From positions 134,056,090 to 134,120,089 of the forward strand of contig CATIUR010000002.1 of assembly GCA_949592205.1 (NCBI GenBank): a stretch of DNA of 64,000 nucleotides. Reading direction: 5' to 3'. Source of the DNA: Helichrysum umbraculigerum. Taxonomy: Eukaryota; Streptophyta; Magnoliopsida; Asterales; Asteraceae. Of this stretch, positions 24,496 to 35,545 are shown in pieces (positions within the stretch are counted from its first letter, which is position 1; every line of letters starts with the position of its first letter). The notes under the pieces were generated by a model. The model saw nothing but the letters and a program-made list of their open reading frames with translations. It was not told the DNA's origin and ran no database searches. The position numbers were made by a program, and so were the translations under genes.

Positions 24496-25050
24496 CGGAC
24501 GCATTAGCATTTGTACATTATAGTGTAGATTAGACACTCTCAGGGAGGCACCCTCGATCAGGTCCTTGAATGCGGATCCTGACACCACAGTTAAGCTCAG
24601 ACTATGTGCTCATGGCAGTGATATATATATTATTTATTTGCTTGGTTGCAAATCACATTACTAAAATCTTGCGTAACATACATTAATTTGTATCAATTAA
24701 ACCTGTGAGCTCACCAGCTTTTAGCTGACCCGTTTTACATGTATTCTCAGGTGATCAGCAGTAGTAGGACTGCCCACTCAGGATCTTAGCTCGAGTCACA
24801 TGCAAACACTGTTATCAAGAGATTTCATTGCATTTCTACATTTTGTATAATTAGATATGTGTTAAAATCTCTCAAATCAATCGGGTGAACTCAATGCTTT
24901 TGTAAAACTTATGTACTATTATTATTTTAATGTATCTTATCAAAACGACGCATGTAGATGTCATTCATTATTATCTTATGTGCTGTGATTACCCTGAATT
25001 AGTCGCACCCAAAGTATGCTTCCGCTAATCATGATTTTGGGGGTGCGACA

Positions 25051-25356
25051 ATTAAACTATTCCAACCAATTTTAATTTTTTCGAGACCTGCAATTCAGAA
25101 GCTACATGTTTAGTAATCTTGCTTTTCGTCACATAATTTTATCATATTTTCTTAGTAAAACCCATGTAAACACGGGTCAATAAACTAGTATGATTCGAAT
25201 CTCAACCTCATAATTGAAAAGTTCACAACTAGCCAATGGCTCTTTTGTCAAACCTTACTTATTATATTCACTAGTTTAATTGATGTCTAATATCTAGATT
25301 TTTACTTAAAGATTCGTTTAATTTTTATAGTTGAAAACCAAAACAAAAGAGAAGTA
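25051..25356. other. Flank with a possible Helitron 3' end
   Basis: AT-rich DNA. At 25160-25188 an imperfect hairpin (CCCATGTAAACACGGG) is followed nine bases later by CTAG and then T, the format of a Helitron 3' end. No 5' end could be placed, so the call is weak. Confidence 0.3.
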
Positions 25357-25737
25357 TTAAGGCAAAACTAACAAACAAACCAATAACAACAATAACAGAA
25401 GCCAATTCGAGAAAAGAAGCCGTCTGCTGGCTACGCCATTGCCACCTGTGGCATACATCGGAGCCACATCAGCATCTTGACCGCCTTGACCACCTCGACC
25501 ATTGCCATGTGTATCGATCACCGGAATTACAACAATACCATGAACCCCTCTACCACCCCCATGATGTCCTCGTGCACGACTACGTCCTCCCCGGGCGCGT
25601 CGTCCTCTTCTTACACGTTTACTGAAAGAAACTAACTCTATGTCTGATTTGGATTCGATATTAATCGAACTATTCATAGATGCATCAAGATCGTTGATTA
25701 GGTATAGCAATAGCAAAATCAAAGTCATCATTTTCAT
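25357..25737 (-). CDS. Secreted Gly/Arg-rich protein, family member 1
   Basis: The frame encodes 126 residues. An N-terminal signal peptide (about 1-20, leucine-rich, MKMMTLILLLLYLIND) is followed by an acidic/Ser linker, a basic RRGRRARGGRSRARGHHGGGRG stretch broken here into RGG-like units, a VVIPVID segment, a second Gly-rich stretch, and a very hydrophobic C-terminal tail of about 17 residues. The order signal peptide, charged linker, Gly-rich core, short valine/isoleucine-proline segment, Gly-rich core, hydrophobic tail is that of the neighbour at 27346-27771. The tail resembles a GPI-anchor signal or membrane anchor, suggesting a cell-surface or wall protein. The gene has no intron in the coding part. 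The exact family is not recognised. Confidence 0.65.
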   Translation of the reverse strand: MKMMTLILLLLYLINDLDASMNSSINIESKSDIELVSFSKRVRRGRRARGGRSRARGHHGGGRGVHGIVVIPVIDTHGNGRGGQGGQDADVAPMYATGGNGVASRRLLFSNWLLLLLLLVCLLVLP

Positions 25738-26427
25738 TTTATTATCTTAAAAAGAAGGAAAAGAGTCGCAAATGTCGTCACAACTAACATTTAAACTCAC
25801 AAACTGTTGTTTGATAGATCATCGCATACTGCTAGGTCAAAACTTCAATAGTTTCATCATTTTCGTATATTTATCTAGCGGCACAAGTTAGAAAATTCCA
25901 TGAAATTACTATCACTTACACGGAGAGGATACATTAAAATCGGTTGTTAATTACTAAGAAATTGATAATAAAAAACGGTGATTATGTTTCCTTATTATTA
26001 TCAGTTAGCCCAATTGTTATTGTTTACCCCGTGGTTTCCTTTTATAATTTTGGAGGTTATAGAAACAAAATAATTACCATGATTACAAATATTGTAATTT
26101 GCCGTGTCTAATAAATGCCCGTGAAATCAACAATGGATCCAAATACATGGTATAACATGAAATTTTTAACCTAACACTAATCTAGCAATGAAATTTTTAA
26201 CCTAACACTAATCTCGAGCGCGCAACTCAACAGAAAATGATCATATTTATAATATGAGTGGACACTATCATTAGCGGGTAACTGGGCTAATTTGAAGTTG
26301 TCTTCCACGTTGGTCATCGTTGTCGGTTATAACTATTTTAAAAGCATACAAGTTTTTTTTATAGTACATAAAACGTTTTGACTTATGATATACAAAATTA
26401 CTCCGTATAAGATCGTTATATAAATAA
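25738..26427. other. Intergenic region with a 31-bp tandem duplication
   Basis: This is the 5' flank of the gene at 25357-25737. A 27-base segment at 26157-26183 is repeated at 26188-26214. No other structure or gene is seen. Confidence 0.6.
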
Positions 26428-26903
26428 CTAGACATCAAACCCGTGTATATACACGGGCAATGTTATTTGATTTTTATAATTACGCGAATTATATATACGA
26501 TAAAATTGTATTTCGTAAAAGTTAAAAAGATATGCAATAATGAAGTTCAAAAGTCCTAAAACGAAAGTAGTATAATAGATTGATTGCGTATATTAATTAA
26601 TAATTGTAATAAAATACAAAGAATTAAGATTATATTTATTTATTACCTTACTTATTTAAAGTTAAAATCCTATTTATGCAAGTCTCCTAATGAAATTAGG
26701 AACCTAAAATAATAATAATTATATTGATAAATTAATATATATAAATATATTTCAATACAAAATATGTATTTATGAGATCATCTCATCCTAAATTTTAGCT
26801 AATTGGACAAAATTAAAGAATTTAATTGGTTAATTGGGATTTTGATGATGTCATCATCCGCTTCCTATATATAATTTATAAGATAAGATAATATAGATAT
26901 AGA
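26428..26903 (-). mobile_element. Small non-autonomous Helitron
   Basis: On the minus strand it begins TCTATATCTATATTATC after an A (26904 side) and ends with a perfect hairpin CCCGTGTATATACACGGG (26439-26456), eight bases, then CTAG followed by T. Helitrons start with TC, end with a hairpin plus CTRR, and insert between A and T without target duplication; all of these fit. The internal GATGATGACATCATC palindrome is common in such elements. No helicase is encoded. Confidence 0.55.
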
Positions 26904-27345
26904 TAATTTGGGTCTTTATGTAAATACCCTAAATTGGGCTCACAGACTATGCTTGCAAAAAAAGTGGGCCAACAATAGCCCAGAATGAAGAAGTTCTAAC
27001 TAAACAATTCATCTTTGTAGAGAAATTTTTATAATTTTACTTAATTGCACGACTATGTTGCTAGTTAATGTAAATATAGATCATCAAACATACAAAAGAA
27101 AAAAAAAAAAGAGAGTTTAAACCTTGGTTAAAATAATTGAAAAACATAATATAATTAAACTCAATTGTAGCTAATCATGTACCATGTATGTTGATCTAAA
27201 AAACAAAAATATCGACTTGTAAGTGTCTAAATAAATTAGCTCTAGCTAATCATCTACCATGCATGTTATGTAACGAACTAAACAATATCACCTTTGTGAG
27301 GGTCTACAAAACTTACACAACATGCATGCCAATAAATAAGCTATC
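26904..27345. other. 3' flank of the glycine-rich gene at 27346
   Basis: No gene. The part from about 27160 to 27345 is similar to 56941-57000, the 3' flank of the third family member, with shared words such as TAGCTAATCAT and ACACAACATGC. The homology therefore extends beyond the coding region and marks an ancestral duplication. Confidence 0.6.
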
Positions 27346-27771
27346 CTAGCCGAATAAAAGAACGACTAAACACAAAATACCAATAACCGAATGCGAAAGA
27401 GTAGCCGAGAGAATTCTGCCATCGTTGCGACCACCACCATGTCCTCCTTTGCCACCGCCATAACCTCCTTTGTGACCGGGTGCAATAATTACCGGCATTC
27501 GAGAACCTCCTCCACCACTAAAACCGCGTCCGCCACCTGCATGAGAACCTCCTCCTCCACCATGTCCACCTCCTCCTCCTCCTCCTCCTCCTCCTCCTCC
27601 TCCTCCTCCATGCCCACCTCCTCCTCCTCCTCCGCCTCCTCCTCCTCCTTTCTTTTCGACTGTCATATCGACACCTGGTTTAGGTTCGAAGTTAGTGACA
27701 AGATTCGAGGATGCATGAAGACAGTTGATCAGATAAAGCAATATCAAAACGAAGATCATTGTATTCTTCAT
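27346..27771 (-). CDS. Secreted glycine-rich protein, family member 2
   Basis: The frame encodes 141 residues. A signal peptide (MKNTMIFVLILLYLINCLHA, cleavage likely near residue 21) is followed by a short acidic linker and EKK, then a run of about 50 residues that is almost pure glycine with a few His, a MPVIIAP segment, a GGYGGGKGGHGGGRNDG stretch, and a C-terminal hydrophobic tail of about 13 residues. Small residues, a short spacer and a hydrophobic tail ending at the stop are the form of a GPI-anchor signal. Glycine-rich proteins of this build are usually cell-wall or plasma-membrane surface proteins. The closest relative in the window is at 57001-57300. The glycine run is encoded by a GGA/GGT trinucleotide repeat, which can vary in length. 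Confidence 0.8.
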   Translation of the reverse strand: MKNTMIFVLILLYLINCLHASSNLVTNFEPKPGVDMTVEKKGGGGGGGGGGGGHGGGGGGGGGGGGGGGHGGGGGSHAGGGRGFSGGGGSRMPVIIAPGHKGGYGGGKGGHGGGRNDGRILSATLSHSVIGILCLVVLLFG

Positions 27772-27854
27772 CTTCGAATACTGATACTTTAAGGTTTTGT
27801 TTAATATATTCGAGTCTCTAGGTTCTTAATTATAAATGTTTATGAGCGAGAACC

Positions 27855-27866
27855 TATATTTATATA
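27855..27866 (-). promoter_or_regulatory. Candidate TATA box of the glycine-rich gene
   Basis: On the minus strand TATATAAATATA lies about 84-95 bases upstream of the ATG at 27771, a normal distance for a plant TATA box with a short leader. Confidence 0.45.
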
Positions 27867-27871
27867 TACAA

Positions 27872-28106
27872 AATCGATTACGAATAAATCAACACGGTGA
27901 TTATTTATTCCTTATTAACTTAGGATAGATTTTGGATACGATCTTCAACGTGTTTTATATTTTTATGAAATAATTTAACTTTTCAATTGTTTTTTGTAAT
28001 TACCAAAACTTTAAGTTAGGTTGTAAATAATCAGAATATTAGTGTAGTTAAAATTACATCCTATTTAATTATATCGGATTTTGTTTCCAATAAACTTACA
28101 TCTAGA

Positions 28107-28145
<39 letters not shown>

Positions 28146-28444
28146 CAACTAAAATAATATATCTATTACTAACTAATATTACAATAATTAAATTAATTAG
28201 GATGCATTTGGTTCAAAGTGAGACCGAGAAATGGAAAGGGTATACTAAGGGAATACTAAGCAATGCAATTGGCATTATCTGCTTGATTTTTTAGAATTAA
28301 TCATCATGAGTAAGGTGACAAATTGGGTCGAGTCCAGTTGATGTGTCTAAAGTACCCAACTCGAACCCGACATGATTTGATAAACGGGTTGGCGGGTCAA
28401 ATGTACCCAACCTGAACACGATCGGAATAACGGTTGATGGTTAA
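27872..28444. other. 5' flank of glycine-rich gene 2 with (AAT)n and minisatellite
   Basis: The proximal 130 bases resemble the 5' flank of the third family member (57301-57480). An (AAT)n tract lies at 28105-28146. From about 28310 to 28440 the GGGTTGGCGGGTCAAAT minisatellite begins; it is interrupted by the solo LTR at 28445. Confidence 0.6.
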
Positions 28445-30891
28445 TGTAACAACCGCCAAATTAGGGCTAGTAATTAGCGCCTAATCCTCTGTAAATACAT
28501 GTAATTAGTTCTGTGCTAGGCTAATTAATGTAACGAAATATATATTTGTGAATATATACGAATACGCGATTGGATTTGATCGTACACAATCTTTAAATCG
28601 AATGTAATTCGATTTGGTAAATACGGACGTTGGTGAAACATTTTAATTTAAACGGGAAACATTATTTAAAAACACTATGGTATTCGAAATAGTATTTTAA
28701 TAATACTTTCAAATTGCCCGGATCGTACAAATAAACGTCTACGCGATTAAAATAGTTAACGCACAATTTAAAAACAAAAATAAACCAATATATTAAAGAT
28801 TTGACAAAATAATTCAACTAAATTATTAAACAAAGATTCATATTTTTAAATGAAGAATTACGCGAAAAATAAATATTTAACAGTTAAACAACGGAGAAAA
28901 CGAACACCGCACGGAGCGCGCAGGCGTAGACAGAAAATGGGAGGTTAAACCTCCCATCTTCTTCCCTTTTTCCTCATTTTCTTATTCTCTCTCTCTCTCT
29001 CTCTTCCTCTTTTATTCTCTCAACTAACAAACCACCACCATCACCAACAATCACCAAATTACACCATCAATCGAACTCGGATTATACCCTCCGTTTTGAA
29101 GAAAAGCATCACCTCGCAACGATCTACATTCCTATCTTTTCGGATTTCTCATCCGACACTTTGTAAGTTTCCGACAAATCCCGACATCTCTCGTTTTTTA
29201 TCATTTTTACTAGTTTATGGTTTATATAGGCTTAATATGTTCATATAAGGGTTGGGTAAAAGAATCGGACCAAACGGTCGCCGGAAAACAAGTTTTTGGC
29301 TCAAAAATCCGTCATCAGACCTAAGTGACGCAACGACGACTGCAGACCAGCGTCACTTCGTGCGTCACTTAAGTGACGCACTGAGTGTCGCTAAAAACCC
29401 TAATTTTGCCTAAGTGTCGCTAAAAGCCCTCTTTTTCCGTCACTACCTAAGTGACGCATTTTTAATATCCGTCACTACTAGCGTCACTTGTCTAAGTGAC
29501 GCCTATAATCGAAACCTAAATTTCATACGACACTACTCTAGTGACGCCTAGAACCTAATACCGACACTTGTTACCATCACTGCCTAAGTGTCGCCATCTC
29601 ATGCGTCACTTATCTAAGTGACGCTATTACCCCAGAACCAGTCACTTCACCCGACACTCCCTTAGTGTCGCATAGCCACTGCTAGTGACGCATAAAACAG
29701 AAGCTTCCCAACCGTTTTTACACCAAGTGTCGAACTTACACAACCTCAAATGCTTATACCATAAGACATGTCAAACATAATAGAACATACTTTTCAAGCA
29801 CAACTACTCTAAATCATGTTACAAATGATAAAACGTTAAATATAACGAATCACCAACGGGCCGTACGCATTCTCAAAACACTTGAACAACCAACCGGGTT
29901 ACAGACAAATGAACATAACGAGTTGCTTGAACAACTAGCCTAGATGATCTTGCGAGACATCTACTTACTTGACCTTACGTGTTTAGGCACTTGAAGGTTA
30001 CGGGTTCGGAGAACCTACGGTTGATATTACTTACTCGTTTATTGATATAAACGTAGTTGCAAAGACTCAGGTGAGTCTTACAGCCCCACTTTTACTGTTT
30101 TACATACGGGGTGAGATACATTGCTTATTTTTCTTGAACACAAGTACTAAAGCTGTTTACTATACCAAACGGAATTGCATGAGTTGTTTACTACTTACAG
30201 AAGTCTCTCCATCATATATCGTTAGTTATGGACTTAAGCGCGAACACTAGTTAATGGATCCATTAGGGAAATGACCCTCCCCGCCCGGGGTAGTAGCGCT
30301 ACCACGAACCGTTATGTATAAACGGGCGACTATTATTCGTTACTTATGCTTGCTCAGTTACGAGCATGTCACGGGAGCAAATTATTACTTACGGGTTAAG
30401 CTTCGATTATGAGCCTCATGGCAACGGTATAATTTATTTACTTTACGTTTGCTGGATTTGCAAATACTTGATTTACGCCTGCGGGCACAACTGATGAAAT
30501 CTTGTGTTCAAAACTGATATTACTTACAAACCTGTGAGATTCACTAACATTCGTGTTGATCCTTTAGCATGTATTCTTAGGTACACAGACGGAGTAGGAT
30601 TATTCCAGGACATAGCTAGAGTCGCATGATTTCAACTAAACTGCATTAACGGAGATTCTCAGCATTATCTTTTGTATATGTTGATTATGTAATAGAATCT
30701 CCCGCCTTATGCGTGGACTCTAGGGAACTACATTTTGTATACGAAAACATTAAGTTTTCAAACATTTATTTATATGAAATCGTTTTACAACGTCTCATTT
30801 AGAGGTCGTTTACTGTATATCTTGTGCTTTGTATATTGATTAGTAACACCCAAGTATGCTTCCGCAAACCATTAAATTTGGGGGTGTTACA
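28445..30891 (+). mobile_element. Solo LTR D of a Ty3/gypsy element (2447 bp)
   Basis: It starts TGTAACAACC and ends GGGGGTGTTACA. It is flanked by the 5-bp duplication GTTAA at 28440-28444 and 30892-30896. No internal domain is present, so it arose by recombination between two LTRs. Its 3' third is related to the A and B LTRs (CAG|GTGAGTCT box at 30070/30071, CCTGTGAGATTCAC, TTCTTAG|GT site at 30580/30581, and CCGCAAACCATTAAATTTGG before the end). A GTAAGT donor-like site is at 29163. It carries the AGTGACGC palindrome array. Confidence 0.9.
29316..29700 (+). repeat. AGTGACGC/GCGTCACT array in solo LTR D
   Basis: Close to twenty copies of AGTGACGC, AGTGTCGC and their reverse complements occur within 385 bp, some joined into the perfect palindrome GCGTCACTTAAGTGACGC near 29360. 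Spacing is irregular. Confidence 0.88.
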
Positions 30892-30896
30892 GTTAA

Positions 30897-32157
30897 TTCA
30901 ATGTCAAACGGGTCAAATTTAATGGGTTACCTTTCGATTAGTGGTTTGACCCATTAACCCGAACCTTGGCGGGTTGGCGGGTTAGATTCGTGTAAAACAG
31001 GTCAAGTTTCCTTTGGACTAGCGCGTTGACCAGTTGATCCGAGTTCAACTCGAAAAATTAAACAGGTTGGCGGGTTTCAAGTTAATTTCGGTTGGTGTAA
31101 TAGTTTCGCGTCAAATGGGTCATTTTCCATGGGTTACTTTTGGGTTGGTGAGTTGACCCGTTAATCTAAACCTTGACCAGAGTCCGACCCAAAAATTAAA
31201 TGGGTTGACGAGTATCGGGTTGACAAGTTGAGATACATATATAAACGTTATATGTTGAAATAATGATAAGTTATGATATCCATTACCCCCAATTTGGTGG
31301 GGAATGGGTGATCACCCGGTAATGACTAATGAGTAATGGAACATTACATTATATAATACCAAGCACCATCATTCATTATATTTCCCATTCTCCACTCCCT
31401 AAGTATCATTACGAAGATTATTAACATACTATAATTTTGATTTGTGCGGGCTCGAGGCCCGCAATATATATTTATATTTATAAGGTATATAGTCCTATTG
31501 TATTATTATGGGGTTAGTAACTAGAAATGCATTTAACTTGTACATGATGTCTATTGTGTGTACCTAACTTACGTTTACTATTTTTAATGCTTTAAACTTT
31601 TAAAAAGTGTGTTTTAGTATATATTGGTGACGTTTTGATGATGTGTCAAACTCACTGAATTCCACGTGGCACTTTAAACGAGCGACATATCAGCAAAATA
31701 CATCGAAACACCTTTTTTGAGAGTTGAATGCATTAAATATAGCAAATGTAAATATGGTACATACAATAGACATCGAACACAAGTTTGATACATTTTCAGA
31801 TACTAACCCCTATTATTATTGTCCAAAATTTTCAGTTCTTAGACTTTTTGAGCAATTGATCCTGATTCTTGATTTTCAGGCCCATATAAGTGTATTAGTA
31901 GCCAACCTAACTAATTTGGCATCGAAATACAACTCTATGTTAAAATTTAAGTGTTTAACTCCTATAAAAGAAACTATTAAGTTCCAAATTTTTTTTTAAT
32001 AATAATCAACTACAATGAAATCTACAACTCTTATAGTAAAAAGATAAACGTTAATAATATTATAAGTTGTTTATAAAACCGCATTTTACCACCTACTCGT
32101 ATTGTTCGATTGTTTATATTTTACGGTTCTTAGAATTAAATTGGGAATAAGCTTTGA
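30897..32157. other. Minisatellite and AT-rich DNA without genes
   Basis: The part 30897-31220 continues the GGGTTGGCGGGTCAAAT minisatellite that lies left of solo LTR D. The rest is AT-rich; a GCGGGC(TCGAG)GCCCGC-type hairpin lies near 31445. A 91-codon open frame at 31724-31999 has no recognisable features. Confidence 0.55.
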
Positions 32158-32161
32158 TTAA

Positions 32162-32538
32162 GAGCGTGTTTGGCAAAATCAGCTGCTACATGAAACTGTA
32201 AGCTTATAGTCGGAGCTTATATTTAAAGCTGATAGTCGAAGGTTTTTTTTTTTCTTTTTTTTGAAGCTAGTGTTTGACAAAAGTAACTTTAGCTTAAATA
32301 TATGATAGACATAACAGGGCAAAAAATACATAATAAATCACTATATTATGGTATTTATGTCATTTCTACATTCATATGCTTTAAGTTTATTTTTATAAGC
32401 TATTTCATATAGCTTTTTATAAAAGCTTATTTTTTTTAATAAACTCTTAAATTTTTGTTAACCAAATAACACTACTAGCTTGAGTTTATAAAAAAATTAA
32501 ACTTAAACTCTAGTAAGCTATTATGTCAAACACACCCC
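32162..32538. mobile_element. Tourist-like MITE (PIF/Harbinger type probable)
   Basis: Terminal inverted repeats GAGCGTGTTTGGCA and, on the other strand, GGGGTGTGTTTGACA bound a 377-bp AT-rich segment rich in AGCTTATA words. TTAA flanks both sides (32158-32161 and 32539-32542), compatible with a TTA/TAA-type duplication. The superfamily is inferred from the terminal sequence and could be hAT. Confidence 0.55.
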
Positions 32539-32569
32539 TTAACTTACGTAACTTTTAACTCTAATATTA

Positions 32570-33539
32570 GAGAAAATTACACAAATCGTCCTTTAACTAT
32601 ATATCAAATTTCACTGACAGTCCTTTACAAAATTTAATTGCACCAATCATCCTTTATTTTAAAACTCATTACGCTGATAGTCCTTTATACTAACGATCGT
32701 TAACTCTCCGTTAAAAAGGATCACAAGTGATATTTTTTTTTACTCTTTTAATTTTTTGAGCAAACTATAAATTATAAAATCTAAAATATGTATAAATACA
32801 TTATTAGCTACATAAAACATCATTTTTATTTTTTCCACGAAACATCAAATTTTATAGTCCACCACCCAGCTATCTTTCAACAATTTTACATTTGTGGCTT
32901 AAAGTGCGGAAAAAAAATTTGTAACACCAAATTTATCCACATTATCTCTTGTATGGAAAAATCATGTGTTACAAATTTTTTTTCTACACTTTTAAATATT
33001 GAAAAGTTGTAATTTACCCACACTTATAAGTGTGAGCTTTTCTTTCTTACATATATAAGTGTGTAAAATCTTATCTCTTTCATATAGTTTTATACATTTT
33101 CTAAAAGCGTGGAGGAAAAAGTGTGGTAAAATGACATTTTTTTTTGTAGTGCAAAGTCGTGTCAGGATTAGATGAATGAGTGACGGAGGGTCCCCGGGTC
33201 GTGAATGATGGTGGTGGACAATAACATTTGATGTTTTAGTGTAGAAGAGGACCAAATTTGATGATAAATTTGCTAAGTGTTGTAAGGAAGATGAAAGTGA
33301 TGTTAATAACGTATCTATACATATTTTAGATTTTTATAATTTATATTTTACTATAACAACTAAAAGAAAAAAAATATATCATGTGTGGTCCTTTTTAACG
33401 GAAAGTTAACGATCGTTAGTATAAAGGACTATTAGCGTAACAAGTTTTAAAATAAAGGATGATTAGTGTAATTAAATTTTGTAAAGGACTGCCAGTGAAA
33501 TCTGAGGTAAACATAAAGGACGATTTATGTAATTTTCTC
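32570..33539. mobile_element. Mutator-type MITE with ~160-bp terminal inverted repeats
   Basis: The first and last ~160 bp are inverted copies, beginning GAGAAAATTACA and containing the landmark CTAACGATCGTTAAC. A 9-bp duplication, CTAATATTA, flanks the element at 32561-32569 and 33540-33548. Long inverted repeats with a 9-bp duplication define the Mutator superfamily. No transposase is encoded in the 970 bp. Confidence 0.88.
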
Positions 33540-33548
33540 CTAATATTA

Positions 33549-34300
33549 TAACTTAATAGGAAGTAACAGAAATTAAAAAAAATAATAATAAAAAATACTT
33601 TTACGAAGATCGTCAATCAAGCCCACAAAGCCGAACCCGCCAAGCAACTCCATGAATTCTCTACCATATGATGAGATTCAACCCCTTCTCCAATGGGCCT
33701 CCTCCAAGTCCAGTTCAAACCTGGATGGCTGGATGAGCCAAAACATTTGAAATAATGTTGTACTAACATTTTTAATAATAATCACAATAACAATTAATAA
33801 GAATTATAATATATTATTTGCCTGAACTCAGTGAAAAGACAAATCTCAAGAGATCTCTTATAATAAATCTTAATCAACTCATTTTCATATTATTATTATT
33901 ATAAGTTTTGTAAAATCTGATGATTTATCATGCCAATCATCAAAGGACTTTTGACCTAGCGGTATGAGAAGAACCCTTCAACAAAGAGGTTCGGGGTTCA
34001 AGCCTCACTTGAGACAGTGAATTATAAATATTCGTGGTTTTATACATAATCGTGTGTTAGATTGTACATTCGTTTGTTCTAAAAACCCGTGCCAATAGAA
34101 TATAATGTAGCGGTGGTAAATTAGGTTGGGTCATGGTCAATGGGTTTGAGTTAACAGTTCAAAATTGGTCAATCCAAACGCAACACGATTTGATAATGAG
34201 TTGAGTATTTCGATCGACCCAAAGCCAGCTAACCCATACTCCACCCAAGTAACACAAGTTTTAATCAGGTCAACGGGTCAAATGGATCGCTTTGTAACGG
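33549..34300. other. Gene-poor stretch with possible tRNA-derived SINE and coding-like remnant
   Basis: 33600-33750 has balanced base composition and open stretches unlike its AT-rich surroundings, possibly a gene remnant; it is not recognised. 33950-34030 carries CCTAGCGGTATGAG and GGGGTTCAAGCCTC about 30 bases apart, in the format of RNA polymerase III A and B boxes, as in a tRNA-derived SINE. From 34110 to 34290 the GACCCAA/GGGTCAA minisatellite returns. Confidence 0.35.
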
Positions 34301-34863
34301 TGTAAATGTGCCAAGCTACTCGAGCTCAACTTGTTAAAAGCTCGATTGGATCCGAACTTAAATGAGATAGATCTAGAGCTTGAACATATTTCGAGACTCA
34401 TTTAATTAACGATCTCGAGCTTTTTATATCTAGCTCAAGCAGGCTCGCGAGTCTAATCGAGTCTATCATTGATACACATTAATATTATTTATATAATAAT
34501 ATAACATATAAAATAGGGTTAATAATGTTTAATTATCTAACTTTCATTATTTTCATTTTTACCATTCAAGTTTTTTTCCTCATGATTTAATATTTGTAGT
34601 TTGCATTGACTTATTAGTTTAACCCTTCAAAGGGTTAAACCTTTAAATTTTTGAAAATTAGATGATTAAACTGGAAAAACCTAAAAGGGAAAAATCATTA
34701 TAAAAGATAAATTTTAGGGTTTAAACCATCAAATTTTTAACTATAAGGATATTGGAGGATTAAACCATCAAAATGTTGAAACTTGGAGTATATAATCATG
34801 AGAAAAAGTTGAGTGGTTAAAACGAAAATAAATGAAACTTTCAGAATTAAAACATTATTAACT

Positions 34864-34869
<6 letters not shown>

Positions 34870-34914
<45 letters not shown>
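34870..34914. repeat. (AT)n tract, left flank of TA-flanked element
   Basis: About 22 AT units directly abutting the left terminal repeat. The matching tract is at 47104-47143. Confidence 0.9.
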
Positions 34915-34916
<2 letters not shown>

Positions 34917-35545
34917 GAAGGATCAAGAGGGAAGCATCAATTTTGAGGGAAGGAGGGAAGTAAATTTCAGCCACCAATTTCCTCCCACCTTTTTCCTACA
35001 ATAAATAATACATATACAATACCCATTTAACCTACTTTCTTCTAAAATCAAAATTAAAGCATGGAATTCAACGATTCATCAATCAAAATAAACTTTCAAT
35101 CCATCAAACACAATCATATATATCTTCAATTCGTTATGATTTAAAATCATCAAAAATTATGAATTTTGGGTATAGCTTTTGGGTTTTTATAAAAAAAATT
35201 TGTTTTGCCAATTAAAACAATAAATTAAACGAATTTCATCATATAAAACTTATAAACAGATCATTAATCGAATTATGGTTATCATTAACCATCGAGTTTC
35301 ACAAAATTGAAATCTTCCGGAACGTTAACATGCATTTGCAATGCATGTTAATCAAATTACACGTAAGATTCTTCAACATTTATGTTTGTAGAATATTACC
35401 TTATATATAAGATATTATACATTGTTGAAAGTGATAACATAACATTCAACAATGTATTACAATATATATGAGTTAATATGCATTATAAAAGAATGTTATA
35501 ATGTTCATCAGCATGATATAAGTTAATATTCATCATAAATGAATG

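Larger units (their letters stand above)
15953..25050 (+). repeat. Truncated plus-strand LTR of the A family, split by element B
   Basis: Positions 15953-16267 and 24501-25050 together match, with about 95% or better identity by eye, the reverse complement of 14008-13154, that is the 3' 855 bp of the A LTR. One extra 14-base stretch lies near 16040. The intact end GGGGGTGCGACA is at 25050. The missing 5' part is not in the window. The simplest reading is that A inserted head-on into an older LTR of its own family at 15952/15953, and B inserted into the remaining piece. Confidence 0.88.

Noticed and set aside
27391..27792. 133-codon poly-Ser/Thr frame on the plus strand
   Set aside because: It is the antisense of the glycine-rich gene at 27346-27771; the serine run mirrors the GGA/GGT repeat. 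The minus frame has a signal peptide and a conserved relative.
33416..33616. 66-codon minus-strand frame at the Mutator MITE end
   Set aside because: It spans the MITE boundary and target duplication; AT-rich, no features.
33950..34030. tRNA gene
   Set aside because: A- and B-box-like words are present, but no cloverleaf with acceptor stem could be formed; a SINE remnant is the better, still weak, reading.
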